NCBI GenBank assembly: GCA_030248215.1
Contig: JASANG010001995.1
Location: 62,001 to 126,000 of the forward strand
DNA length: 64,000 nt
From: Enoplolaimus lenunculus
Lineage: Eukaryota; Nematoda; Enoplea; Enoplida; Thoracostomopsidae
Reading direction: 5' to 3'
Shown here in pieces: positions 43,255 through 58,200 of the stretch (position 1 is its first letter; each line of letters begins with the position of its first letter). Below the pieces are notes generated by a model, which was not told the origin of the DNA, did no database searches, and saw only the letters and a program-made list of their open reading frames with translations. The translations under genes and the position numbers were made by a program.

Positions 43255-44207
43255 TCAAGTATACAAACAATAATAGTAACAGCCGTCGTTAGAAATGGTT
43301 CACCGACAGCCTGGCTATTTGAGGTACTATGAATGAATTTCAATTTCGTTAACGGTAACAAATTGATTTTATACGACCAAAACCAAACCAAAGCTTTGAT
43401 CACGTTAGCGAAGGTGTACAAAGATTTTATACAAGATTTTTTGGAACATAAAACTCTTCGTCCCCAAAAGATAGTATTGGTATGTTACCACTGGGTGGAT
43501 TAAAAAATGATAAAAAAACATTCCTAGCCTAGCAGTGCACTACATATATACTTTAAGTTTGTTTTCAAGTAAAATAATTTGTATATAAGATACTTAACTC
43601 ATTTTAACCTAGTAAAGTGATCGTGTTATATAGAAATAGGTATTCTTGCCAGTTTTCAGTGAGCAACTTCACCGTTTCCCAAAAATTGTTGACCTCCCAA
43701 ACACTGTCTTGTTGATTACCTACCCCGCAGCTTCACATTGTTAATTTTAGCTTAGTTTTTAAAAAGCAGACTGCGAATGTACAATGAATTGATTAATTTG
43801 TGCGCAAACAAACTTATTTAGCAATTAAGTAAATCTGATAAACCCAAATAGAAGACGACAAATGTGGTAGTATGCGATAACTATTATGCGATGTTGAAAT
43901 GTTTTATGTTACTGATAATATTTTGCTAAGAAGTTTACAAACAATACGTTGATAGGCGTAGCGTTTGAAAATACTCCTAGTTTTCGGGATTGTCGAGATA
44001 TTACATCTATATCCTAAAATCCTGGAGGATTTATAAGAAATGGTATTTTTATAGTCCATAGTTTTATGAATAAAAATTTTCCCGCTACCTACGCTAATCT
44101 GAACACGCAAGTCAAAAAGTACAACACCAGTCTGGGTGAATGTTGTGGCAAACAGTGTTCATAACCAGAACGTAAATGTATATACAATAACATATATTTT
44201 ACTACAC

Positions 44208-44392
44208 TGCAAAAAATGATGATTCAAAATGACTCCCTCCGAAATAGGCTCTACGGGATTACACAAACTGGGTCATATTCGACTCCGCTACAGTCAAACG
44301 TGCGCCTAAGAGGAGTCGAATTTTACACAGTTTGTGTAGTAATCCTAGAGCATATTTCGGAGAGAGTCAATTTGACTCACCATTTTTAGCAG
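44208..44392. mobile_element. Hairpin MITE, family I, full-length member
   Basis: Ends CACTGCAAAAAATGATGA and complement of a CGCTGCTAAAAATGGTGA end; inverted CTCCGAAATAGGCTCTA and TAGAGCATATTTCGGAG lie inside. The centre is about 60 bases and non-coding. Confidence 0.7.
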
Positions 44393-45601
44393 CGTATAAG
44401 TGACTTTTTCGGGCGCAATTACACTGTTAAGTCCAGTGAATAGATTTTAACTCAAAATGAGTTGAATCCACTCATAAGCCTGAGCTCTAGATTAAGTCTT
44501 TAAGAACTCAAAATTATGAATTAATAGAACTCATTTTGAGTGAATTAATCAACTCAACCGGAATAATATCCGCTCAGACTGAGTTAATATTTACTGTTAT
44601 TAACTCGGAAATAACCAAAAATTACTAATTATTTCTTTGAATTGATTAATCACTCATTGGAATTTACAGTCTATACATGGGCCCAGATTTGGCAAAGCGG
44701 TGTTTCATATATAACATAAAACAGGTTTATTGCCAAGTACTGACCAGTATCATGATTTCAAAGTCAATTGCATATTAAAACAAACGTAAGCTCTATTCAC
44801 ACGCGCAAGTTTTTGCAACTGCAAGATTTACGGATATATATAAGTTTAAGCGGGTATTTTGCTGTAATAATTTTTCAAGGTGTTGTATACGGAGAAACTC
44901 TAAAAATTATTTTCCAAACAGGCACACTGGATTTTGACCCTCATAACTACTTATTTTTTAATTTTATCCACAAAATTCGCAGATGCAAAAATTATACGAA
45001 CACCACTGAAAACGAGAGTATGTGACAACAAAAATATACCTTTGCCTCGACGCCTCAACTTTGCTGGCTTCAATTATGATTTGTTATTGAACGCGCAACA
45101 ACTCCGGCATGGAAAAGATAGTTTTCAAATTAATTTAAGCTTAAATCAGGGTTTCATCATATGTGTAAATATAACTTTTCCAATTGCGTCTTACTTTACC
45201 AAACAGAAAGAACGGCAAAGAACCTATAGTCGGTAGTTTGCATTCTGCTAAACTAAAAAAACTGGAACAAAGTAACTTATCCTGTAAGCCACAACGTTAA
45301 TTTTTCCCTCCCGCCACTGATTGAAGTGTGCATAGTTTGTTACGGATTGCATTATTGTTAGGTCAAGTGTACAGGAGGAACAAACTCTTGTAAGTGATAC
45401 TGCAGACTTATACAACGAAGAGTGGATGAATTATTGTTCATACAGGAGTGGGTTTAAGCAAAACCAAAACACATGGAAGTGCACTAATTTTTGGGCAGAA
45501 AACATCAGGCATACTCCGATCAAAAATATAACATAGTCTCACCCCTCCCCGGGCTACGCCATTGACTTATTTGTTTACAGACCCAATGCTTTCGAATACC
45601 T

Positions 45602-48600
45602 TCATCTTTTACCGGTGTTTCCAGTTAAACCAAAACTTTTTTCAATTGGTAGCACTAGTAAAGGCTGATCGGCATCAGCGTCCGCTTCTGTTTGACCGAA
45701 ACACTTCAATCCTCCGCTAGTTTCAGAACTGTTACAACCTTCCTGTTGTCGTACCGAACTGTTTGTGAAATCAAAATTATCCAGGGTGGCTTTTCCAGCT
45801 GTCCTGCGGTCACAACCGTCCGGCGCTGTTCCGGTGTCTCCTTGAAATTTCCTTGGAGGAGGCGGAGTTCGCATCCGGGATATGTCAATGGACAGCGTTG
45901 CCGGATTCAGCAAACAATTACTTGGCGATAATGAAGTTCTGTTCGAAGAACTTGCGGCGCGAGTCTGGCAAGGTTCGAATAAAAATGGCGGTGTACCCGT
46001 AGTTACTGGTGGGGCTGTAGTTTCGTGATTAAATTGTCTTGTATCAGAGCTTTGCGGTTTTTGCGATGGCTTCCTGTCAGCGTTCAAGGAAGTGTTATTA
46101 GAAGCGGTTATTTCATGAGAAACATACTTTTCCAAATTGCTTTGAGCCAAATTTAGCGTATTACGGTTGGCGTTATCTTGTCTAGAGTCGTAGGAACGAG
46201 TAGAGTGTGTTGTCTTTTCGTTATGCTGGTGTCCCTGATTGGGACGTGAATGCTGAAACCGTTTAATTCGCCGTCTCGAACGAGGCTGTTCGCTTTCAAG
46301 GGGCAGATTTATCGCTCCTGTTTCGGCAGTACTACTACTAGCAGAAGGAGTTAAATCATACGCTTGATTCGAATATGCTACTGTTGGTTGCCTTGTGCTG
46401 CCTGGAAGATGTGGAGAGACAGAGTCAATGCTATGATCACAAATTGATTTAAGGTTTTCGCCAGTTTGATGACTACTTTGCGAAGGGTCATCGATACTCT
46501 GAGAACATCCAAACAAGGCTCGAGTTCTACTTCCTCCTGCTCGGAGTGGTGAGTACCGTGTGTTCGCCAAATGTTCGACGGCTGCTGCATAACTGGGAGG
46601 GGGTGCTTCCGGTGTCCCCTCTTCATCGTATGGAGACGACGCTTCTGCACTGGCATCAGCTTCTATTAATGGTGGAATAGGACTTGGTGTGAATAGACTT
46701 CGTTTTGATGATGATAAACTTCGAGTGCCATTATTACTGCCACTGCGAGGGGGGTTCAGCTGCGAATTTGGAGGTGACAATAAACTCATAGCACTTCGCG
46801 ATGACCCGCGCTGCTGGAGCGCGGCAGAATCCGGTTGGGGAGGCATAATCACAGTACCTGGTGGTAGGAAATGACCGCCCAGCGTGGCGGGTGGATAACC
46901 TGTGGGTGGACAACAATCAATCGAAATGTTATTGGTCAACGATCGATGCGCACCAGCACGCCGAAAAGCGGACCTTCTGGCTCTACTGGCAGCACTTGGC
47001 GATAATGGAGGCGGCAAGCGATGGGCTAAATCTAACGGACCTTCACTTGGCTGGAGGCCTGCGTGAAATCCTGCAGCCCGAGACAGCCTTGGACTCTTAG
47101 ACTCTGCATCGGTGGTAGTTGAACGAGACTCTGCACAATTAAGAATTGATTGAGGTAACGGGTATCCGGTCCTTGCGTAGAGTGACAGCTCTTCAGGAAT
47201 CACATTTCCGCTTCCATTAGCGCCGCTGAACTGGTGTTCATCCCAATACGATGGGCAAGCTCCGCCGGGCGGAATGGTGTATCCAGTTATGACATCATTC
47301 GAAAGCTGATGACGTAACCGTTTTGCTGGTGAATCATACTCGTTGGTTGTTGACACATTCGACGACGTCATTTGACCACCACCGCAACCGCCGCTACTCG
47401 CCAACGAACCGCGTTTGAACGTGTTTGCCGAAGCACCACTTGACTGCGTGTCAACTGTGTTTTGTTGACGCAACTGATGATATGGTGATGGTGTTCCTGT
47501 AGTTAAAAATGATGTCATTCAATGATGTCATTAAGACATCGCTACAAACGTATTTATAATCATTTACTAAACCTTATATTCACACGACGTGTAAAGTTTT
47601 TGCAGCGAGAAATCTGTACTTGCAACTTACAACTGCAGATCGTGCTGTGGAATAGTTTTGGACAAAATTTTTAAATGTAAACTTTCGCGCATTAAAATAT
47701 AGTTTTTTTAATTATAATTATTCAGATTTAGCCGTATATTTACCTGCGCTGCTGGAATTTACCCCGAGTATCAACGCTGATGTGTGTAGCACCTATAACC
47801 AGTTGATAATGTGTCTTGTTGTTCAATGAAGAAACCAACTAATGTCTTTTTGCCATTCGTTTGGCATTAATTTGTATTTTTTACAAAGTCCGGTGTCTCG
47901 TTTCAGCCAATTGCCACTGCATTCAGCGGTAAAAACGCTTTGATGTTATCGATAATTTGGTCGATGTAAAAAGATCAGGGGCGAAATGTTTTTCTGCGGG
48001 ACTGGAATAAGTACGCTTAAGATTTAGACTAGTTTTTTGCTTAGGCATAGGTACAAGCTCATTCTTACGCTTATGTTTAGATTTAGAAATTTGCAAATAT
48101 ATACTACTATTACTACTATTTCGCCCCTGTTATATACATTGGCCACTAGTTTAAAGCTTACTTGAAACCGGATATAACGCGAGACCAGGCGGAAGCGATA
48201 TTTGCTTAGTAGCAACGGAGCGCTCGACACCATAATGTTCGTCACCCTCGAAATAACCTCCGGGCATATTCTGAAAATACGTTAATGATATTAATTTTAA
48301 AATTCTACATAAGCGAAGATCTCGTACTACGCATATGTGTAGCAATTGTTAAACGCTGCGCATTACGTATTAATATTTCGTTCACACAAGTCCCAATCAA
48401 TAGGAGTCCGTATCCCTAATAAGAGTCCGTAAGCAGATAGAGTCCCTAAACCCTAATTAGAGTCCATGAACTTCAGATGTCACTATTTGCAGTGAATAAA
48501 CGACTCCAGGACCAAATAAAGTTGAGTTCAAAACTTTAAAGCATACTTACCTAAGTTTGAAAATATATTCCAAAGTATAACCATGCATTAACGCTTAAGC

Positions 48601-49206
48601 TTTTAATGCAAGAGAATTATACGTATATTCCAACAGATGGTTGCAGTACCGGATATATATCAGTAACGAAGGGTGGAGGAACGCGGGTTATCAATAAACA
48701 ATAGTCCGTAACCGAATAACAAAGAGTACACTCTAGAGACGCCAAATAAATATCAGTCCCCCCTCTTATTCGAGTCACTACAGTATATGACAAGGGGATA
48801 GATTCTGAACAAGGCATTAAATTAAAACTTTTTGGCAAATGATTATCTTCGACAATCTGACCTGGTCCGTTGGTTCACCAGGGAGACGCTCATATACAAC
48901 ATTGGCGTTCGGAACAAGAACGTGTTTAATGACGTCATCGGATTTAGTTTCAGACTCCAGTCGCTGTCTTGTGTCTCCATTTTGTTGTTGCACAACAGGA
49001 AGATCGTCGGTCGCTGACAAGTTCGCTTTGTTGTCTTCTCCTCCCCCATCTTCGTTGTCGGTTGTTTTTTCTACATCAGTTCTGTATCCGGCGTCAGTAT
49101 CTGTTGCGGGCGTTTGGGCACCTTCTGAAGCACCATCGGCCATATTTGAACTGCTGTCTTCGAGATGTTTCATCAAAACAGCGACAACGACATTGACAAG
49201 AACGAA
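45602..49206 (-). CDS. CACNA1G-like: Cav3 channel: end of IVS6 and C-terminal tail exons
   Basis: Exons 48862-49206 ([18 protein letters not shown], the end of IVS6 and the gating brake-equivalent region), 48162-48270 and 45602-47496. The tail is about 780 residues, Ser/Pro/Gln-rich, with no recognised domain. The last exon alone encodes 631 codons including the stop. Length and phase make the model coherent; transcript ends are unknown. Confidence 0.93.
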
Positions 49207-52200
49207 CTGAAAAATAAGAAAACAACAAAACAAAAATTATGAAATAATGAAATAAAACAAGGGGGCTCAGTAGAGTCAGATTAAAGGCGGCACTCTCGGA
49301 GTCATTCTTGCTTGTGTGAAAGTCAAAGTTGACGCATCTATGAATCAAATTAGACTGAAAACTTTGCAAAATCAATTTTAAAAAACATAACTGAGTTCGT
49401 GGAACTTTGTTTGTTCATTGTTTTTTGCCGTGTATTTGCACCGCTGAATATCTAAAACTAGAAAATGGCCTGTGTGTAAGATTTCCTAGACGCAAAAGCA
49501 CAGCGTAACTCTCGCCCCCTACTAGTGCACCAATTCGTTTTGATATCAATTTACCTGAGCCATAAGTACAAAAACGACAAAAAACAATGGTGCAATAATT
49601 GGCGAAACGCAACAGTTTGTCACACAGTTGTCTGAATGATCGCACTGGTCACGCAGTGTATCCTGAAATTTCAGAAATTTTAGTCATTTTAGCAACTTTA
49701 GCAAGTTTAACCACTTTAGTGATTTTTAGTTATTGTAGCAGTTTTAGTCATTATACCAATTTCAGCCATTTTAGCAATTTTAGCCAATTGAGCAATTTTA
49801 GCCAGTTTAGCAATTTTAGCCATTTCAGCAATTCTAGCAATCTTAACAATGCTAGAAATTTTAGCAATTTTAGCCGTTTTAGCAATGCAAATAACCTGAA
49901 CAATTTATGCAATTTTAGCACTTTTTACAATTTTTGTAGCTGCAACATTCACGTGGAAATACCACTATTGCTTGTAATTAATAAGCAAGGCCGCGCGCCG
50001 TCGCACGACGCATGACACCGCTATGTATTGCTAACAAAAATATGGATAAAATCTATTTAATGGCGTGCGGTGGCACGCGGAGGATAGCGGCAATTGTTAA
50101 TACAATGTTTACCATGCCGCGTGGCGGCGTCTGGCGGTGTCCCGCGTCGCGCAGTGAGTATAGCGCACCCAATAGTGTTTTGTTAAACCTATTGTAAAAT
50201 GACGGGTGAAGAATAGAAGGATGAATATTGAAAAATCGAACCTTCATAATGCCGTTCCAGTTGTCTCCAGTTGCAATACGAAAGAGCGTCAAAAATGCCA
50301 TTCCGAAATGCTTGAAATGAGCGTGTTCACCGAGGCCGTCACATGGATGATCTTCAGAACATTCTGAAATTGTAACCGCCGCTATTGTCAAAGGTGTATA
50401 GCACCCATCTCACCAAATAGTAAAAAATTTTGTAACTTTCAAACAAATGTAAGGTGAGGTTTGAAATTTAACAAATTTTTCGCATCGCATTTGGCCGCCT
50501 ACTATGCCAATTTTGAGATCCTCAAGTGCAGGCGTTAAGTTAGTTTGGAAACTTATTGTCAACTAAATGATAGGTGCTATGCGCTTATATGCATTTGACA
50601 ATATGGGCCAATGGCAAAAAGAGTCTCATTTACAACACATCAACTGCCTTTAGGCATCTTTAAATTGATTTTTGATCATAAATTTCTAGTTCACACCATA
50701 ATGATCTTAAAGACTGCTGAGAGCAAAATTGAATTAAAAAACAAACATCAGCAACTTGCCAAGCCGTCCAAACAATTCGACACCCAGTGCGGCGAATATA
50801 AAAAACAACAAAAAGAACAACAGCCCGAGATTGCCCACTTCAGGCAACGCTTCTCCGACCGTATCGAGCAGTGACCGAATACCTTTTGCCATTTTGAGCA
50901 ATTTCAAGACTAAAAACGATACATTGAATGCGTACAGTAAAGAAAGAAAAGAATGAATAAACAAATAAATAAAAAATAAATTAATTAATTAATCAAAAAC
51001 AATAAATAAGGAAATCAAATGTTTATGAGAGTTTTTGACTGCGGCGTTCGTTTTGAGAAACGATCTGTTGTAATATATACTCGAAATGGAAAATAATTTT
51101 CAAAGGAATCTTGAGCTTGTATCTAGATAAGGTCAGGCAGATTGTTGCAGTTGAGCTGTCGTAGAAAAATGTTGCCTGCTCGTTTGTCAACAATTTTGTG
51201 CTTACACGCTAACGTATAACAATACTATTAATGAAATCTCGAAAGACGTTTTTATCCTTTTCCAATTCCAGCGGACATGGCTGGCAAAAGAACGATGCTG
51301 AGAGGGATAGGCCAGTTTTAATGGCTGTGTAGCTCATTGGTTTAGAACAGGTGACCGGTAATCCGTACATCAACGGTTGGGCCCAATCGTATACGTAGCA
51401 AAATTTTGTTGTGAAGGGCGTTTTATGGTACTGCTTTACATTAGAATTAATACAATGTTTACCTCTAGCAATCCTGAGGACGCGCATAACGCGAATTATT
51501 GTTGGATTAATTGGAATAATGCCTGATTTCAGTTCCTCCATCGCAATGCCGCCTATAGACAGAATAACGATGAACACATCGAGTTGGTTCCATCTGAAAT
51601 GATAAAAATATTATTCGCACATCTGGATGCAACAGAAAACAACGGCGTGCGTCCATACAAGGTCAGGGGGGCACAAATCATCCGCGCACCTGTAAATAAA
51701 TCTAGTCAGAATCTGTACGGCTAACAAAAGTAATTCTTAATTAATATATACACGGAATAAAATGGTTACAAATAGGCATAAACTAACTATTCTACTAAGA
51801 AACATTTGTTGCCTGAATCAACAGGGGGCCTCCAAACCTATTAACCCCCAACAATTACGTCCTTTGAAAACAACCCCCCAAATCAGCTCAACCTACCGTT
51901 CAACGAGGAACCGTTTCCACCCGAGAGCAACAATTTTCATCGCAGACTCGAGACAAAATACTGCAGTGAAAAAATAATTGAATATTTTCAACGCGTAAAC
52001 CAGACCCTTCGGCATCAAATAGAACTCCATCGCCATTGTGATTACATTCAAGCCGATGACTGCGGCGATTGCCAGATCGAAATATTTTGATGTGACCGTA
52101 TTGTGAATGAACATCCGTGTCGGGCCATAATTGTAGTAGTAGGGATATTGTTTTGGAGCTAGAAATCATAGCGCAACAATGATAAGCCACAACGATGTGC

Positions 52201-55200
52201 TTCTTAAACGTTTTGGCGAAAATTAATACAACAGCGCTAGAAAATGAACTCTGAGCTCAATTTCAGATATTGCTAGAAAACGTGTACAGTGATACAATTA
52301 CAAATCTATGCCAAATTGGGCCAATCTATAGAACAGGACCGTTACAGTAATATAAGCATATTCCTATCCTGAAACCTTAGCGTAAACCTAAGCGTAAGAA
52401 TGAGCTTATAACGCTCCGTTCCTGATCTTTACATGTTCCCCAAATTGCAAATCGATGATATTCGTTTTCGGTCTATTTAATTTCTGCTTTATGCCTGCTC
52501 TGAGCAGGTGACTAAAGATATACAGAGTTACGAATACTAGGACCGCAATCCGAAAACTATGCAATGGTATGCTTAAAGTGGCTTCAATTACAATCGCCAG
52601 CGCCCAACCAGGAATCCAGACAACTGTACCTCGAACTTTTTTCTTTTTAATTTCCATTTCCAGTATCGTTGATTGCTTCCGAAGGCGTCGTTGTAGTTTC
52701 TTGAGCCGCGCCTTTTCCAACATTTCCTTTTCGAGTTGTTCTTTGCATTTGTGAAAATTTTCCACAACCACCCCGACGAACATATTGAGCACAAAAAAGC
52801 CGACCAGCAACAGAAACGCGATGAAATAGATCATTCGCCATTCGTTGTAGTTTTCAATTGGCTAAATATTCATTTTGTTCTGGTTTCACTCATTTATTAA
52901 TTTAGTGTAACCCCTTTTAAGTAAAATAGCTCAATTAACTAGAATTTCTTACAAATTTTGAAATTAGCAGACTATTTTTAGGATTGTTCTATCAAAGTCT
53001 ACCATTTCGAGTAAACGGCACCGCACGTCAAAAAATGTTGCTTAAAAATTGATATGCTGTTCCATGTTGAAGTAACCGTGAGTTGTGATGTCATCAAAAG
53101 TACAGCGCTACCCGAATTGCTATACTTGACCAGCATTCGAAATCGGCAGAATTCTCACATATAATGAAAAATAAAAAAAATGACTCACTTGCTGATCGAC
53201 TCCAACTGCGTCAATGCCTTGATACATAATGCTGACCCAGCCATCTTTACTCGACAACACAAACAACGACATCAACGCCTAAAATCGTGTAAATTTTCAA
53301 ACTCGATTAAGGGTGATGCTATAAGTAGTGGTCGTGCGGCGCCATCGGGCACCATACGATATCCTACGCGAGTAACTCACGTACGATACCGCAGGATGAC
53401 GTACGGTGACGAATGGCGCTGGACGGTGACGGATGTCGCCAAATGTATAGCTTCAGCATAATACTTTTTGCTGAAGGTTATTTTTTCAAAGAAGCGATCA
53501 ACATACTAAAGCCAATTATAAACATGCATCGGCAACATTGTTGCGATGTGTTTGCAACATTTACATCTCAAAACAATCATTATAGCCTAAACGTTTACTG
53601 TAATTGTAAATAGGGCTTTAGATACACGTTTGTTTTTATTTACTGTTATTAATCGTTTAAGTCAGTCGAAAGATGAGTCCAAAATGACTTTTCAGTGAGG
53701 GAAGAGTGTGCAACTTTTTTATATATGCATAGCACTCAATGTCCCAGCACTCGATACATTTTTTCCATACCCCGTCAGTCGAGATGAGATCGAGATTAAA
53801 TACTCAGCATAAAACAGAAGACCAAGTGATATGGTCTTGTAGCTTTCAAACCAGTGAATGCTAAATATCAAAATTCTGCACATTTTCGCAATTGATCTGC
53901 TTTACTCCTGTATCACTTTTGAGTGTAGCTACTGCAAACGTAACCGAGTTGAAAACCTAAAAGTAACTGATGATAGCTGCTATACATATTTGAGAATATG
54001 GGCTAAGAATATAAGCAAGCCATTTCTAACCATGAGCATCTTCTTCAATTTCGTTGTTTCAAACCGCACCCACCCTACAATTAAAGGTCGGGAGTCGACC
54101 AAAAACGCAACACGCGCTGGGTACATTTTTTTCTAAACACAATGTACCAAGTTGCACACTCCTGTTAAAAGTATCATGCATTCATGGTCGGTTGACCCAT
54201 AAATTAAGTATCGACGGATAAATCAATCTGGCGTAATGTTGTCGATTGTTTACCTGACCAAGATTATCAAAGTTGTATCGATGGTTGATCCATCGATTCC
54301 GACCATCGTCTGTGCACATTGTTCGATTAACGATGTTGTCGATATCGCCGCCACCAACACAATGATGCATCATACCTTTGAACAGCTGAAATTAAAAAAA
54401 CAAATTAAGTAAATGCACAGCAAATTTAAAATCAAGCCAAAATCCGCGCAATTAGGCGGCAAGATGTCCGAAACATCTGTAAACGTCATTCGGAGTTTAG
54501 ATGATGTGCAAATGACGTATTTTTTTAGGAAAAAGGTCCAAATGTCTATTTAAGCGTATTTGTCAGTAGCCAGGAAGTTTCGACGAAAACGATATTTTTA
54601 CTGCTGCGATCCTTCTTATAGGAAATGGCTACTTTCAGAAAAATGCAAATCAACACCAAAAATATTATTGAAAACTGCACAATATTAAACTAAACTAACC
54701 TGAACACCCAAAATGCCGAATATAATGAAAAACGTGCAACAAATCAGAACAATGTTCCCGATTGGAGCAAGCGATGATATCAACGTTTGAACAACCAATT
54801 TAACCCCGGGCGCTCGGTTGATTACCCTGAAATTAGAACAAAAACATTGTTGCCAATATTAAAAAATACAACATACATTTGTGTAATTTTTTCAAATTTA
54901 GCAATCAACGTGCTAAACTTCGATTTTGAAACATTCTATTAGCTGCTTACAATACCTATATCAATAAACACCGATTTAACCGTAGTTTTGTTGTGAGTAA
55001 ATCAATTTCTCTCATTTAATATTATTAATTTGTATTTATAATCCATTCGTTGAAAACCATATGCAACCATTAATTCCTTTTTAATTCTAGGGGCTAGGGT
55101 TCCACCCGCGACATTTTTCAGCTGTTTTCAATAGAGTATAATTGATAGACATTCGCTGAGTGTTGAAACTGATTCTGATAAGATGACTCATAAGAAAGCC

Positions 55201-58200
55201 AGTACCTTAAAGGTCTGAGAGCTCTAAGCAATCGTAAAACCCGTATGACACCGAATATTTTAGGCGATGCAGTTGCGACCATATCGAACACGAGATTAAT
55301 GAGGCTAATGACAACCAGAATGCCGTCCATAATGTTCCAACCGCTAGTAAAGTAGGCTTGTGGTCCAATGACCCAGCCAAGGGCGATCACCTGAAACAAT
55401 AAAAACAAACTTGTATAAAATACAATTGGAGCGTTCAAATGTTTGACAGCGAGAATTTGTACCTGCGACCATGAAGATGAATAGGAAGACCCATCTATCC
55501 GTACTATAGCTTGCATAACCACTGGACTACGACGTCCGCAAATTTAACTGCATGTAATTCTATATTAGGTTAGATTGATGCTTCAGTCAAAATTTCGCTA
55601 ATGAAAACTGCGGATGCAAAGAATACACAAGTAAACCACGCTGACAATACTAGAGCATTTCGGATGATTACTTAACCTCTTCATACATAAAATATACCAC
55701 GACCAACTAAATTTCAAGTTGGTGTATAACAATTATTACGCATATGCACGGTACATTAAACTCCACAAGAAGAGAGAAACTTTTCGGGCTCGGGCGTCAA
55801 ACTCCTATATCTGAGTGGTCATCGTATTAAACGGTTGCCAGCCGAGACACTGTTGTTCAAATTGTAGCTAGAAACTAAATAACACACTGACTAAAATATG
55901 TTCATGTCAGCGAGAATTGGTTAAGTTTGATGGTTGTGCCTTAATATATATGATGCTTGGAAAATAGTGTATGCTTTAAGCAATAATCTGGGCGATAAAC
56001 TTACTTTGATCAGCATTTCAAACGCAAAAATCGCAGTGAAAAAGTAGTTTACGATCGTCAGAAATAAACGTTCCTGAAAACCAAATACATTATGCCCCCT
56101 CAGAACAGACTACTGGCAAACTAAAAATTTTAATATTAACACATTTAACAATTTTACTCATAATGATTGCAATTGCAATGTTGCACCCTCAGCTGAGGGA
56201 GACTATTGGGGACACTATTTTGGCAAACTAAACATTTTTCGCGGACCACGAAGTACTTACAGCAGTGAAACATTTAATTGGGGCCCTGTTCGAACCTGTT
56301 GGAGAGAGGCGACTACCCTACCGCCGACCTTGGCAACCAGACTCTGTATATAATCTCAATTGAGTGTAGCAATGTTGCAAATTGGCGGAGCAGTCGTTAA
56401 ATTGAAAACAACAGAACAGCTCGCGTTTACCCCTAACGATGTTCCATTTATCAGAACGGCTAAAATACAGCAGGCTTAGGCTTTAGACGACTTGTTTGCT
56501 TAAGGTTAGGATTAGGTTTAGGAATACACTAACGCTGCTTATTACACCCCTAAAATAATATTTGCATCAACGATCGGTGGAGGTGTATTTGCGGCGCTTA
56601 CTTTACTATGAGGCGGTATCGACGGCCGTTCCATGGCAAGCGTAACACAGTTGAGCCCAATAAAAAACAAAATCACAAAATCGAACCATTTCTCTCGTGT
56701 TAAATATGTACATTTGGCCCGTAAACTGAAAATAAAACATAATTAGCAATCAAGTAAAAGACACGTTTAGATATTTCCGCAGCTGAGATATCATGAAATA
56801 CAATAACCTCTGACAAAATAAGGCAGTAAGTGGCCAATAGCGAGCGGAGCAGAGCGTTTGTTTCGTTTTAAAATTCCATCACATTATAATTTCGAGGAGA
56901 GAGATACCGTATCTGCATATTTGTTTACGCTTCCGGTCGAAGAGTGACGGTTTAATACAGAAAAAAACATCAAACTGTACTTTCATTTTAATTTTTTTCA
57001 CTAAATCTTACATTTATAATCTAAATAAAATCAATATATCAAACTATATCATTGTTTTTCGTTTTTTTTCGTAAAATACAGTAATCTCAAGAATATTCCA
57101 ACTCCGGGAGGCGAACGGAAAATATTTCACAAACTCGAGCAGATCCGAGATGTAAGAAAGAGTAAGAATATTAAAATTAGAAACTGACCTGTTTTCAGGA
57201 TGGAAGATGAAAAGTGAATAGTCCATGCGATCCATTAGACATGTATGAGCGCACCAGCGTTTGCAGCATAACTCTAAGCACTAAAATTAATAACAAAACC
57301 GCGTTGATTACTAACTTTTCCAAGGACGCAAAACGGTTAACTTATGTCTTCCCCCGTCAAATAATTCCTAAAATATTTCAAGTTGTCTTTAGAATATAGA
57401 TTGTTTAGTCCTATTTCATGCGTTCTGGCCTACGCTTTCAGCACTATTTTTAAGCTGAGATTTTAAAATAGAGAGAAATTATTGAAACTCTTTCCACAAA
57501 ACTGCCGTAAATCAACTACTGAATTTAATATTTTCAATTCGAAATATTAATGTTCCAGGTTTCAATACCATTATTTTTAACACATATATTTTTAAGCTGT
57601 GATGCGTTTTTTTCACATATTCTCAAAAATCTAATAGACATTGCGGCCCATGTAAATATCATTAGCAAAACGTTTTTCTGTGTGGCAGCAATAATTGAAG
57701 CTTAAGCTTTAAAGTATTTTTTGCTTTTGTTTAGGCTTAGACTCTGGTGTAAGCTCATTCTTACGCTAAGGCTAAGGCTTAGAGGAATATGCTTATGCTA
57801 CTGTTACTGCCGTGTTCCATACATTGACCGACATTGCTCACATGCGCCGATCCAGGATTTTCAAAAAAGTTGGTTCAATCGAACGTCAAGCAAAAACGCT
57901 GTTACAGGAACGGAGCAAGGAATTTGAATTGGGTGGATTCAAGGCAACCACGTGTTTACAATAAAGGTTGTCTGTAGACAAAGACGATTTTATGGTTGGT
58001 GTGTCCCAATAAGAAAACTAACTTCTGTGTGCGTCGAGAGGGTGATCCAATCGCTAGATCCCACAAATCCGGTATTACCGGAGCCTGTGAACCCGCCAAA
58101 CGACTAAGCACGTAACTACACTGACCCCTAACTTCCGAGCATCTTTCTCAGCGCCAACAGCAGCAACTTCTTCATTGAACGCGAGCATTGAATGGCTGTG

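Larger units (their letters stand above)
40557..45601. other. 5-kb spacer between Cav3 3' end and GILT
   Basis: No gene is supported. A TATATA-like stretch at about 40697-40702 lies 145 bases upstream of GILT. The rest holds MITE and SINE relics (separate entries), a C-run repeat built on GCCCCCCA (41888-42055), and self-complementary DNA around ACTCAAAATGAGTT (44440-44560). Confidence 0.5.

Noticed and set aside
49599-50015. 138-codon open frame on the plus strand rich in NFS repeats
   Set aside because: It is the translation of an intronic AT-rich minisatellite, antisense to Cav3 exons.
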